A DNA stretch of 64,000 bases from Anthostomella pinea (GCA_963556695.1 CAUWAG010000007.1:3038001-3102000); one strand, 5' to 3'; positions 45,301 through 57,514 are shown, counted from the stretch's first letter. The notes: generated by a model from the letters alone, not told the origin. Numbers and translations are program-made.

Positions 45301-48243
45301 CTGCGAGGTAGCCGTATCCAGTGCTGCAGTCGACGTCGTCGTGAACCATGTCGGTGGCCACGCGCTCGCCAATGTTCTTGTCGGCGAACTCAGCCGTCCA
45401 GTTGTAGTGCCACATGGGCGCGACAGCAGGGGTTCCATCTTGATGTACCAGTGGCGGGTGCCAAAAAGCGCTGTGGAAGCGTTCATGACCACCCGGGACA
45501 CAATGTGGAAAACCGCTGCTCCTGGAATCAACACGCCGCCGCCACTCGCCAGACCTGCGGCCCCCTGAGGCTGGTTTGACATGAAGCTTTCCCTGTGCTT
45601 TTGAAGATGTGCGAGCAATAAGCTGTGGTCGTTCGCTTCATACCTGGACAAAAAGAGCGCCAGGTTGAGTAGTCCCTCGGTTCTCCCCGGGGCCCTCGAG
45701 CGCAGGTCGTGAATTCCAGGCTGCCCCGAGTAAACCGTCTCGAGATATTCCGAGGTCGAGGGCTGGTCAGTTGGCTGGCCACCGTCTGGTCATCGTCTGG
45801 ATCATCCCCAGTGTCTGCGGGGTCCTCGCAAGAATCACCACCGTCGTCTGGGCCATCACCATCAGGCGTATCGTCGTCTGGGTCATCATCTTGGGGCGAG
45901 TCAGAAGCACCGTCACGTTTACGGCCGCAGTCTGAATGGCATCGAGGAGCTCGTCCGTTGAGCCTAGCAAGCCAGCTGGATTGGCAGCAGGCTGGTCGAG
46001 TGAAATGAAGAGGTCCCACATGAGGGAGAAGAAGTGAGCTACGGGATCAGTTGCTGAGACGGCAGACTGGATGTAATCGTTGGCTACCCCGAGAGCGGAC
46101 GCCCGAGCGGCAGGTGATGTCGCTGGCTGTATGTCTGGCTGTATCGGCGGATACGGCAAGGGCCTCGACCGGAAGCTGATTTTGTAGTTCCCCTGAGAGA
46201 CGGAAGGGGTTGGCAGGGGCGTGGACGGCACTGCAAATACGGCTTCCCCAAAAACAATTCGGTCCGGCGAGATTGTGATTTCCGTGCCCGTAGCGTCTTG
46301 AAGTATCAAGTAAATAGGATCACCGCTAACAGGGACGTAGTATTCAATGCCGTCAATGGTCACCAGCTGTTTAGCGAAGTTCGCAAGTCCTGTGCACAGT
46401 GGGGTGCGAGAGGTTGTAGTTGACGAAGTCGTCGAGGAAGCAGTCCCAGTAGGGGGCCGGGCCACCACACGACGAACTTGGAACAGAGGGTGTTGGTATT
46501 CCGGTCGGAGACGGCATTGTAGGGCTACCGCTGCCTCTACCGCTGCCGGTTGGGTTTTCGGTTCCGGGAGGGGGGATGTTGCTCGTCGGGGTACTACCAC
46601 TACCGCTACCGCCGCCGCCGGTTGGGTTGTCGGTTCCGGGAGGTGGTATGTTGCTTGTCGGGTCACTGCCGCCACCGCCGGTCGGGCTGTCGGTTCCTGG
46701 GGGTGGGATATTGCTTGTCGGGTCATTACCACCACCACCACCACCACCACCACCACCGCCAGTCGGCTCAGTGGTGCCTGGCGGCGGTGTGATGATTCCG
46801 GCTGCGGACGTAGTTGACGATGGCGTACCCATGGGCGATGATGTTGGAGAGCCGGTGAGTTCAGTACTAGGCGCAGATGTCGTCGAAGGCCTAGTGGTGG
46901 TAGTAGAAGGAGGCACGTTCGTCTCCGGCGGCGAAATGATCCCGGTTGCCGATGTAGTAGCTGACGAAAACGTACCCGCTGGTGACGATATTACAGAGCC
47001 GGTGAGCTCGGTACTAGGCGCAGATGTTGTCGAAGGCCCGGTAGTAGGTGGAGGTATGTGCGTACCCGGCGGGGAAATGATCCCGATTGCCGATATAGTA
47101 GATGACGAAAATGTACCTGCTGGTGACGATGTTGGAGAGCCGGTAAGCACAGTACTAGGCGTAGATGTCGATGAAGGCCCGGTAGTAAGAGGAGGCAGGT
47201 CCGTGCCCGGCGGCGTAATGATGATTCCGGCTGTGGATGTTGTAGTTGACGACGAGGCACCCGTTGGCGACGATGTTGGAGAGCCAAGCGTCTCGGTACT
47301 CGGTGGAGGCAGCACAGTAACAATACCAGGAGACGACGTGAAGATCCGGTCGTCTCGGTAGGCGGGGGAGGCAGCACAGTGACGATACCTGAAGACGACG
47401 TCGGAGAGGCGGATGTTGTGGGTACAGTGCTGGCAGAAGACGGGCTTGATGGAAGTATCTCCGTCGACGAAAGCGCTGGCTGGGTCGATGAGGTAGGTGT
47501 ATATGTGGCCGTCCAGCCGTCTGGAAGAGTACCGACGATGATCGGTGAAATAGGGATTGAGGAACTGGTTGAAGGGGTGTTTCCTGTGGGCGACTGAGTG
47601 GGTGGAACCGTGAGCGACTCGGTTCCCGCTGATGTGGTCGTACGAAGAGTGGCTGCGGGTGTGGCCGTGCCACTCCCGGAAGATGTGATGACCAAGTCGG
47701 AAGATGTGATGGCTGAGCCAGGGGGAATAGCGCTAGGAGCAGAAATCGTCGTTAACAGGCCGGCAGGTAGAGGAATGACAGTTTCTTGGCCAGGCGATAG
47801 GGAGACCGTTGTCAGACCAAGTCCTGGAATAGACACTGAAGCCACGAGACCCGGGACAGGCGCCCTTGTCGAGTTGGAAGGCAGCGAACCGGCAGTGGGA
47901 CAACAGGTCAAGCCCGTGTAAGTGGAGGTGACGAACACAGTCGAAGTCGAGGATTGAGTCGTCCAAGGGGGCGCCGCTGTGGTAATCCCGTCAATCGTAA
48001 TCGAGCTTAGGGGGCATTCTTCAATCGTCTCCATGATGAGCTCCGAGATACATGTGATGACACTGGGAGAGGGAGGAGGATCTGCTGTGGGTTGTCAAAT
48101 TCCATCCACCTGCTACTATAGGCCTACCAAGAGAGGATCAAAGAAGAAGACTGACCATCGTGGGCGGCATCCGCCAGAACGCCACTCAACATATGGGCCA
48201 CGACGCACCAGACGGCAAACTTGGCCATGATGGCGAGCCTCAT
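42329..48243 (-). pseudogene. secreted mucin-like subtilase (peptidase S8), many lesions
   Basis: Long secreted protease gene, now broken. Start MRLAIMAKFAVWCVVAHMLS (signal peptide), an intron near 48155-48092, then a Ser/Thr/Pro-rich repeat region (48.0-46.5 kb, with poly-Gly), a middle domain of unknown type (GLANFAKQLVTIDGIEYYV), an acidic DDDPDDDTPD run, a helical region, then the protease domain: ITVFVLYTGFDV (Asp site), VIVGHGTYVASIAVG (His, about 44614) and DGTSAAAPQV (Ser, about 43862). A second Ser/Thr mucin tail (43474-42727) and a Cys-rich end (CNNKCPSKEDARYC; NCECKSSDCKDPSACQ) close it. Lesions: frame breaks near 47350, 46398, 45915, 45775 and 45432, in-frame TAA at 44179-44181 within SE*WDVYTKH, and catalytic Asp changed to Tyr (44931-44933). 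Splice sites of the 3' part are still normal. Confidence 0.82.
42727..43474 (-). repeat. Ser/Thr-rich coding repeat of the subtilase tail
   Basis: Degenerate 9-30 bp units coding for TSSTS, TASTPTTSS and SSTKSTSS blocks. The repeat creates long spurious open frames on the opposite strand (42886-43416). Confidence 0.75.
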
Positions 48244-48438
48244 GGCGGTAATGGCTTGATGCGTGCTGAATGAAAGGAACGATAAGCAGGTGGTCAGGAT
48301 GGGTTCTGTTTCTCTTGAAGCTCTCGTAAGTCTAAGAGTCAGACTGGAGAGCTGGACGACCGGGAATATGGGAAAGAAAAGACAGTCATGCTGTGAACGT
48401 CCTGGCCACTCGTGGTAATTTGGACTACGGCCGCGAAT

Positions 48439-48667
48439 CGGAATATGCAGCAAGCTCACGAAGCTGTACTCTATCAAATCTGACTCAAGCGTGGTTTGCT
48501 ACTGAGTTGGGGACCCTATGGGAAGATTGGGTGTCTTCCCCTTGTCAATGATTTGATACGGTGTTCGCTCTTGTGGATTATGCAGCAAACTCACTTAGCT
48601 GTATTCGATCAAATATGACTCAAGCGTAGTATACTACTGCGCTGTGGATCCTTTAGGGAGATTGGGA
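48439..48667. repeat. diverged tandem duplication, about 135-bp period
   Basis: 48439-48531 and 48574-48667 align along their length (ATGCAGCAA, CTCAC, AGCTGTA, GATCAAAT or TATCAAAT, ATGACTCAAGCG or CTGACTCAAGCG, AGATTGGG). It lies just upstream of the subtilase pseudogene. Confidence 0.7.
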
Positions 48668-50365
48668 TTCTGCAGCATATTTCGACCGCTCTTTGCGCAA
48701 ACATCTCGTGCTTGACCAGCTCCACCCAAGGCTTCCACCGAGGAACAATATCAGCCAACCATAACATGGTCCTTTCGAATGAGAACTAGTGGATATACTC
48801 TAGTCATTAGGGTGCAGAACACGTTGGAGTGTTCACAAGAAACCAAAAGCAAACCATCTGGATGTGCCTCGGACAGTTTCATACTGTGCGCCTGTGGTAT
48901 AAGCGGTCGAAGGAGAGCCACCAGAAGCGTGATGTATGGATGCCGGTGGTAGCAGAAGCGGAAGTCAATCCATCGGTCGGATGTCAATTGGCAGCCGTTG
49001 AGAAAGTTTGGTGCGAAGAGGTAGCCGCATGAAAGGCTGCTTCCAGAACCCTTCCTAGTATCACACGGTGCCCTGGAATCTTCCCCCTTAACCCCAATAC
49101 CATGAGACACCCGGAGATGAGCAAAACGTACCTCAACATCGAAATCACCGCCAGCTGTCATTGTCGGCGCTTGGTCAGGTCAGACATACATGAAGTATCG
49201 AGCAGCACTCCTACGTGGTCAAGCTACGCACTACATGGTGACACGTTTCATAGTGTCCAAGCGGCACCATGACGCATGTAAAGCTAGAAGCAGAAATAAG
49301 CCTCTCGTATCTTTCTCAACAAATACATAAGCAGTAAGGACTGTGTGATAGTGTGCGTCTTGCAGTGTGGTGTTTCGCTACAGGTGTTGCACAGCAAGAA
49401 GGCCAAAAGGTTGCATATCTGCTGTATTGGTATTGTTGTTGTTGTTGAGGTCTGGAGGTGGTGCGCAGCTGCAGTGGATGTGGGCAATATGCCAACCCAA
49501 GTGGGTCACGTGACCGCGCAACACTCGAAGACGGGCTAGATTTCTGGAAATTAACCAAGGACTTACGGCAGCCAACGGCTGGACTGGACCAGCACCTAAC
49601 CCCAAGAGTCTGATAGCCAGTTGTGACGAGCCGTCTAACCTATAAGGCTAAAGGGTTCTATAGGGTTTATGTTCTGAGGTAAGTTAACACAAAGGACGAT
49701 AAAGGCTTCTGTCAACTAGAAGACACTCAGATACTGGGGCTTGGTCTGGATCCGGGGGATCACTGAATAGTCGAGTCGTCAGGAGATTTCTCTCACCTTT
49801 GGGTTGGCTAAGATGCTTAGATTGATCACTGAGGTAAAGATTGTCTATCTGTCTAGTTAAGAAATGTCCATCTTTATATATCCAATCTCTCCCTTACTGA
49901 TGAGGTGGCTATCTGGGATCGTTGGCTATCCCAGCTATCCCCTGGTCACGTGACTCGTGTCGCAGTATCCTTCTTCCGTGCGTTGTGCTTATCGTTCATT
50001 TTCTGCCAATGAACCCTGGCCTGTCCGCGGGCCTCCTCCCCTTTGTGGTCTTGTTGGTTCGTAACACCAATGCCTTCAAGAGTCGCATACTATTTGCAAA
50101 TGTTACCAATCTCGGTACCGAGTACTGTTTCCAGCAGTGTGCTGGTTTTGTGTTTGAGTGTGATTTTCAAATGAGGACTTTGGAAGTGAGGTAGTGTCGG
50201 AACTCAAGACTGAACTTCAACAAGCTGAAAGTGGCCCACCACAACTATGTACCGATAGGCGAAGTACCAAGCGAAAGCCTTTTCTAGAAGAAAGAAGGAG
50301 ATGTGAGCGACGTCTCCTCAGAACAAGTGATCCTGGGAGAGGAATTCTTTGGGATCTTAATATAA

Positions 50366-50690
50366 GTGTCCAGGATGGTTAATAGTAACGGGCTCCATAC
50401 CCGCTGTTATATGTATAAGTATACACACGATAGACGCTACTAGACAGACACACTGGATAGATGTTGTCAATCAGGTTCTTTTCTTTCACCGGTGGCCAGT
50501 GGGGCTTGGCATCGTTATCTACAGGTGTCCAGGATGGTAATGGTTACCGGTTCTACATGTAACTGGCATGCTAATATATACCTAATAACGACGTTCTTAT
50601 AAAAGTTCCTATAAGACGAATCTTATAAGAAAGTTCCTATCGCGTAAAGTTCTACCTATTACTATTAATAGATATACGTGGAACCGCTAA
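50366..50690. repeat. AT-rich block with repeated word and TTCCTAT motifs
   Basis: GTGTCCAGGATGGT occurs near 50367 and 50525; TATAAGA/TCTTATAA and AAGTTCCTAT recur at 50596-50642. It may be the end of an old LTR element, but I see no paired repeat. Confidence 0.3.
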
Positions 50691-51652
50691 CCATTACTAT
50701 CCTTGAGCTCTTCGGCATCTCAAGTTCTCGAGGACTTCTAAACGATGACCATCGCCACACGATTCGACTGTCTGCGCCAGTCTCTTCTTGCCCGCAAGCT
50801 GCACCCAAATCCCTTCCCATGTCTACGGCTCGCCAGGCCAGATCGGGAGACGAGCTCTCGGAGGAGCTTCAGAAACGCGATCATGTCATCCCTGGTGACG
50901 GAGTTTCCGAGGTGGTTGCTCGCAGACCCACATTGTGGATTCGCCCCGATCCGCTTCCTCAGCGCATCCTCTGACGTCGTGGTCGACTAGGTTTATTTAT
51001 ATTAAAAGGAAAACTAAAAATAAAAGCTATCCAACCAATCAACTACCTTCTTAATAGCCTCAATGATTGCTACATCTAGTATAAGTAAAGTTGTGGACTT
51101 CATAGGGGGCTTCAGGAGTTTTGGTGGTCCGAATGGTGGGGGTGGCCGGATCATTGCGTGTCTAAGTATAGGCGACAAGGACTTTGAAATAACATATATT
51201 TGCATGTCGATGGCAACCCTGGCCTTCCTATCGCTACACTGCATGATATCAAGGATGTTGTGATCTTCATTCCGTCGAAGCTTAGCGAGTTTACGTCTAC
51301 TACAGGACCACAGGCCAACAGCCCGGCGACGACTTCTGATCTGGAATCAAATAATTTCATGATCGTTCAGAGAACGGAGAACATACACGGCGCTACCAAT
51401 CTCACCGTCGCGTAGAACCTTCAACATGCCAGTGTGACCAAATTGGCAGGGTTCTGAGCCATGAACTTCAGAACGGGTCAAATGTCTGGACCCCCTGAGG
51501 TGGCACATATACCATTATTTCATGCAAGGACAACTATTTTTCTTGGCGCCCCGCTGTTAGGGCGCAACCTTGATATTTGCACTAAAACAGGCACTTCTCT
51601 CAGTAACTGACTATCTCTGTCAAGGCACAAGAGAATTTTTTTCATAAGCCGG

Positions 51653-53229
51653 ATGGCACCCTTCCACGACGGGCCCCCAAACACGCCCGTGGCCGTCCCA
51701 AAGACGACCACTGGCGGCGTGCTCAAATCCCCGGCCCTTAGAAAGACATACGGCCCGGCAACTCTGAGCAGGCTCTGCCAGGCGCTGCTTGACGACATCA
51801 GCAGCAGCCCGTTACAGGTCTCTGAGGCTGACTTTACCATTATTTCCCCTCTGAAAGGAAAATCCTGAAATATCAATGACAACAGCACCATTGGAATGAA
51901 ACGACCTCAATTAAACAAAATCTCGACAAACCAAGCCATTACACACGATATAGAAAATAAAACCTCCTCCTCAGAGTGCCAGGATCAAGTTGCCAGAATA
52001 CTAGCTAAAGACAAGCACCTTTATAAAACCAGGATGACAATGTTTTAAGAGTGTGCTCAGCAGTTAATAAGACACTTAAGAAAGCTGGAACCGAACTATA
52101 CTCTCATGCCAAGGAGTTCAGCGCTTTCTTCTCTAAATGTCTGAATGAGTGGCTGGAAACCTGAGATCTGCCCAAAAGAAAGACCATCCCTGGGGGGATA
52201 GGGATGGTAAAGCCCACCATGACCTTTGCCCAAGCTGTCTCCTCTAGCCAACGACAGCATCCACGGACAGTCAACACTACCATAGAGAAAACACAGCCTG
52301 GCGCCCGCATTACTGCCAACCAACTAAAGAAAAAACAGGATAATCTCTGGGTCTTTGTCCGCATGGATAATAGCCACCTAAAGCCTTACAAAATAAAGTC
52401 TACACTGAACAGAAGACTTAAGCTCCACCCTCAAGAGCTTAGAGAAGTGACCCGGTGCCCCTCCGGATTTACCTTACACCTAAGGGACAAGCCAACTCAG
52501 GCTAAACTCCTGGTCTTTTAAGAAGAAATCACCAATATTCTCAAGGCAGAAAAGATCGAGACCCACACGATCTGGCATCACTATAAGGTCGATAAATGCC
52601 CAAGAAAGGTCATCAATACGGAAGGGTTAACAATCGATATTACCGACATTGTTGTTGCTAATGAAATTAAAGCCCAAACAGGTGACAGACCTTTAAGGTA
52701 CATACTCTCAAGGAACACAGTTGATTCTGATCCAGAGACCACATGGGTGATCTCTCTGCCCCGTGCAGCAAAAAAACCATTCACGCTTTTTGCTCACTTA
52801 ATGACCTTAAGGCACATTCAATACTCCCCCAAGGTTCACCAGTGTGTGAGCTGCTTCAGATACCATGGTAAGAACTACCGATGTAAAAAGCAAGTATGTG
52901 CATGTTGTGCCAGTACAGTACATCAGGGGGAATGCAAAAAACCAATCCCAAAGTGTGTCAACTGCAAAGGACCTCATGCTGCCAACTTCAACAAATGCCC
53001 TGCACGCCCCAAGGTTGTGAAAGGCATCATCCACAAGCACACATAGGAGCAAATCCAGGAAATAAGGCTGGCTGGAGAAAGAGCCAGATCCAAGGCCTTC
53101 AATGAAACAGGTAGAAACCAAGCTGGGTCAACACTCAGCAATAATAACGAAGACATCACAATGCAAATTGACACAACAGATACAACTCATCCCAGAGATG
53201 CCGATACCATTGTTGTCAGTCAATGTTAG
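51653..53229 (+). pseudogene. LINE copy B ORF1, broken
   Basis: Gag-like protein. A first frame (51653-51868) ends in TGA, then reads on in frame to an ATG at 51896 (KRPQLNKISTNQA). Later stops occur (TAA near 52046, TAG near 53044), with one frame change between 52050 and 52150. Knuckle motifs: CVSCFRYHGKNYRCKKQVC and CVNCKGPHAANFNKC. Ends QC then TAG at 53227-53229, overlapping the ORF2 ATG. Confidence 0.75.
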
Positions 53230-56200
53230 GTACATCAAACGAAACACATTGATACGGGCATCTAGTCATCCATTCTGTGAATACAGCAGGAGGACAAAAG
53301 AGTACAGGCCCTACAGAGTTAGCCATCAACCTGACTGACTACAAAAGAGAACAAGCAGACATTATTCTGATACAAGAGCCCTAGGTTGGCATACCACCAG
53401 ACAAAAAAATGGGAGTAAAGACACACCTAAATTATAATATATATTCCCCGGTTGATTCCTGGGACAGCGACAGTACACGACCCAGATCTCTCATCTATAT
53501 GAGAAAATATCTTTAAGCGGATCAATTTCGGCCCTATGCTACACGAGACATCACCTGGGTCAAGGTACAAGGCATTACATTTGCCAGTGTCTACCGGCCA
53601 TGTGACAACCCACAGGAAGTGGATGACATTCTGGAAGTATGGACTCCACCTTTTGGCTGCGCTATAGCTGGAGATTTCAATGCTGGCGACACATCCTGGG
53701 ACTCGAGCAATCCAGGATATCATGGTGGTGTCATACTTGTACAGACTATGGCAGACCACAGACTGGATCTGATTTCTGAACCAGATGTTCCAACACATGA
53801 TGATGGAAATGTACTAGATCTGGTGTTCTCAGATGTCCCCATGACTGAAGCCTCAGTCAATGATGCACTTCAGTGCACCTCAGATCATAAGACATTACGA
53901 ATAGTCATTCCAATTCAGGGAGATCTGGACCGAGTCTCTAAGGCCAATTACTAGATAGTACCGGATAACAAACTACAAGAGCTGGCAGATAATGTCCAAA
54001 CCAGGATCCATGAACTCAACCGGCTGGGTGTATCCCCTGGCCAGGTGGATACATTTACACAGAGCTTGATCAACATGATCCAAGGCTGTATCAGGACAGT
54101 GGGCAAGAAGCCCTGTCAATCTAGGCCCACTGCTTGGTGGAATGATGACTGCAAAGCAGCTGTTTAGACATACAAGGCCCTTTCTAAATAGACTACAAGC
54201 CAAGAAGGGCGGAATTCAGCCCGACGGGAATTTTACCGCGTGGTTCGGAAAGCTAGGAGAGAGTACTGGCAGACTCTAATTGATTCAGCAACTGAGCCAA
54301 AGGACCTATACAGAATCGTCTCTTGGCACAAGCTATCAGCAGGATTGCGTTCCCCTCCAATCATCATAGGAGACCAAATATTCGAGTCACAAGAGAGCAA
54401 GGCAAATGCATTACGCTCAGCCACGCTTGAACGAAGTACCTCAGACAACGATATCATCGACCCCTGGTCCGCTCAGATCACACAACCCAAGCCATATATC
54501 CCCCTTGAATACCATGTCGGACTGGAAGAGGCGGAAGGGTGCACTTTAGGGACCAAGAGCAACTCCCCGGGAATAGATACCCTCACAGTACGGATTCTGA
54601 AAGCTTGCTGGCCATTCATTAGGGAACATATCAGAGCCCTTTTCCAGACCTGTCTACAGATTGGACACCACCCTAAACCATTCAAAATAGCTGAGGTGGT
54701 GATGATCCCAAAACCAGGAAAGAAAGACTACTCCAATCCCAGGGCCTACAGACCAATATCGTTATTGTCGTGTCTTGACAAAGGCCTAGAACGACTCATC
54801 ACGAAAAGAATTACCTGGTTTGTTGTCAAACTTGGAATTCTAGCTCCACAACATTTCGGAGCTCTACCAAAGCGCTCTGCCACTGACCTGGTAGCTGCAC
54901 TTATACACGATATTGAGCAGGCCCTCAACCAAGGCCTCGTTGCAACAATAGTCACGTCAGATGTGAAAGGGGCCTTTGATGCTGCCCTAATGGGACGGCT
55001 GGTGGTTCGCATGAGAGAACAGGGCTGGCCGGGCTTTCTCATAAGATGGGTCCAGTCATTCATGTCCGAGCGGTCCGCAAGGGTTCGGTTTAAAGGTATT
55101 GTGACCGATATTAAAGCTCTCACTTGTGGGCTACCATAAGGCTCACCAGCCTCTCCAATCCTTTATATGCTATATACAGAGCCAATCTGTGCCCAACTTG
55201 GTATGAAAAAGAGACGCTTTGGATATACAGACAACCTAGCGACTCTCTACATTGGAAAGAACCTTAAGGAAACAGCTACAGAGGCTTCTGAAAATCTTTA
55301 CTTGCTCAGTTAATAAGGACATAACAACACTATTAAATTTGACCCTGACAAAACTGAGATCATGCACTTCTCAAGGAAAAAGAACTCAAACAACCCTCCA
55401 GTCCGCCACAGGACAATGAACAAAATAGCAAAGGACTCCATGCAATGGCTGGGTGTCTTCCTGGATAGAAAACTTAACTTCAAAAATCACGTTTCCTACT
55501 GGGCCAAGAAAGCTAATAAGGTAACAAATCACCTTTAAGGACTATGCAACACAGTCAAAGGACTTCCAATAAAATCAACCAAAAGGGCTGTGAAAGCTTG
55601 TGTTATTCTTATTCTTACACACGGCCTGGAGGCCTGGTACCCAGGAATTGAGAAAGTCGGGAGCTTAGGTGGGACATCAGCATGTCGCATTAAGGGGCTT
55701 CTTGGAACAATAGATGCTGTACTACGAACAGCGATCAGGGCTATCTTGCCAGTCTGGAAAACACACCCTGGACATATCCTATACTTTGAATCGCAGATTC
55801 CCCCAGCAGGAGTTCTTGCAGAGTCAATAAGACGACGTCACGGCCTCCGACTAGGACGAATAGACCAGAGACACCCTTTTGTTAGCAGGCTCCAAATATA
55901 AGCTCGCAAGAATCCAATAAGGCTACAAAGGAGCTTCCAGCTAATCCCTGACTTCCAGAGACCAACACTTACCAGGCCATCATGGAAGAAGCCCCCAATC
56001 CGCAAAGACAAAGACAAAGAAACAGAGCTTTTCAAGCAATGGCTACAGGAAAGAAACGTGAATACTGACCTTGTCATCTATTCAGATGGATCATAATTGG
56101 ACGACCAAGGCACAACCCGCACTGGATGGGGTTATACCATCAGGAAAGGCGGCACTACACAAGAAGTATACCGGGAAAAGGGCAGACTTCTCTAAACAGA

Positions 56201-56930
56201 AGTAATAGATGTTGAAGTCCATGGTGCTCTCTAAGGTCTTGCAGCAGCCAGGGCAATTGGACACAGAAAACAGTTATATGTCTGCCTGGACAACATGTCA
56301 GTGGTAGGTGGGCTCAATGGGACTCCACCCGAGACATCACAGAACATTTTTCTATGATTTCAAGAACTTGCCACAGTACACACTCCTGGAGTGACCGTCA
56401 AGTGGATTCCTGGACACAGAGATATTGATAGTAACGAAGCTGCCGATACACTAATAAAAGAGGGTGCCATGCTAGAAACAGACACGACAAACCTTCTTAT
56501 AATCTCTTGGGTTAAAAAAGATCTCAAAAGAAAGGGCAAGAAAGAGTTCAATTAATGGTAAAAAAACCAATCAGAACCTAGGTATCAAGAAATATACTCA
56601 TATGCAGTAACTGAAAGAGACCTTATATCTTTTAAGAGGAGTACTTTATACAGACTTCTAGCGGCTAGATCTGGACATGGCGACTTTGCCAGATACCATG
56701 AACGCTTTGGGCATACAGACTCGAATAATCACTGCAACTGTGGTAAGAAGAAAACACCACAACACATTTTCTTTTGTAAGAGGCTGGGGAAAAACCGGCT
56801 GCTGCCTAGGTACTCGCCTAGAACAGCTTGTTTATAATACTTAGAGGAGAGGAGCATAGAATAGGCAAAATTCCTGGAAAAGAGCAAGTTCTTTTCAACA
56901 ATCTGCCCCCGATAAATAGCTTTTCTTGAA
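53223..56930 (+). pseudogene. LINE copy B ORF2: endonuclease / RT / RNase H, broken
   Basis: Same domain order as copy A. Endonuclease: AGDFNAGDTSWDS, TSDHKTLR. RT: PKPGKKDYSNPRAYRPISLL, SDVKGAFDAAL, GLP followed by TAA where copy A has CAA, and GYTDN where an active RT has YADD. RNase H: VIYSDGS, CLDNMSVVGGLNG, VKWIPGHRDIDSNEAAD. C-terminal knuckle CNCGKKKTPQHIFFC. More than ten stops, mostly CAA/CAG/TGG to TAA/TAG. Confidence 0.85.
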
Positions 56931-57109
56931 GGACCAGATAGATGACCCAAGGTCAAACCGCCGCAACAACGGGGATGGGCCCGTGAGCGGGACTGACTGT
57001 ACTTATTATCTTGAGACCTCCACAACCCTGCGATGCAGAGGCTCTGGGAGGCGTGGTTTGCACTACTGAGGAGCGATCCCCCACGTTAAATACAATCATC
57101 ATCATCATT

Positions 57110-57514
57110 ATGAACTACTTCTTCACGAGACTCGGCGGGCCTTTCAAGTCCGTTGATGATTTCAACAGAAGTTTCCTACCCGATAAGGCCGGCGGTGATG
57201 AGGCAATCCCTGGGATGAACAATCTCTGTCGTTGCTTCTGTCAGGTCGCCAGGACGCATAGCACGCCGGTGTTCATGCACCCGGATCTCGCCCAGCGAAA
57301 CGTCATGGTCCGCCCGGACGGCTCGGTGTGCATCATTGACTGGGAGGTCTCAGGTTGGTATCCTCTATACTGGGAGTATCTGAAAGGTAAGGACTTACAC
57401 AAGACCCTGCCCTTCCTTGAAGAGTTTGAGGAGGAGTTCAACCTCATGGCCAAAATTCGCATGTTGAAGCTGCAGGCGGTGATAGAAGGCATGCGCCGAT
57501 CTGGAAAGGTTTGA
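57110..57514 (+). pseudogene. APH-type kinase, C-terminal half only
   Basis: Aminoglycoside-phosphotransferase-like (PF01636) fragment of 134 codons. Seen: RLGGPFKSVDDFNRSFL, the catalytic loop FMHPDLAQRNVMV (HPDLAQRN in the HxDxxxxN pattern) and IIDWEVSGWYPLYWEYLKG with the Mg-binding Asp. The N-lobe with its nucleotide-binding Lys is absent: LINE copy B ends three bases before the ATG. I did not find the N-lobe left of the LINE. The chance ATG at the LINE edge is not a natural start. Confidence 0.8.

Larger units (their letters stand above)
48244..51529. other. intergenic / repeat-poor accessory DNA, no gene recognised
   Basis: Holds a diverged tandem duplication at 48439-48667 and a short repeated word near 50366 and 50525 (listed separately). 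Frames at 48751-49161 (-), 50745-50990 (+) and 51014-51244 (-) have no recognisable family. Confidence 0.4.
51530..57107 (+). mobile_element. Tad/I-like LINE, copy B
   Basis: Second nearly full-length copy, about 5.58 kb, opposite in direction to copy A and 41 kb away. Starts at the same base as copy A (ACAACTATTTT) and ends with TTAAATACA(ATC)n. It differs from copy A mainly by transitions, and carries more stop codons. No target duplication: the left flank ends CATGCAAGG and the right begins TATGAACTAC. The right flank runs straight into a kinase-like gene fragment. Confidence 0.93.

Noticed and set aside
46576..47361. Plus-strand 261-codon Gly/Val-rich frame
   Set aside because: Antisense of the Pro/Ser/Thr-rich N-terminal repeats of the subtilase pseudogene.
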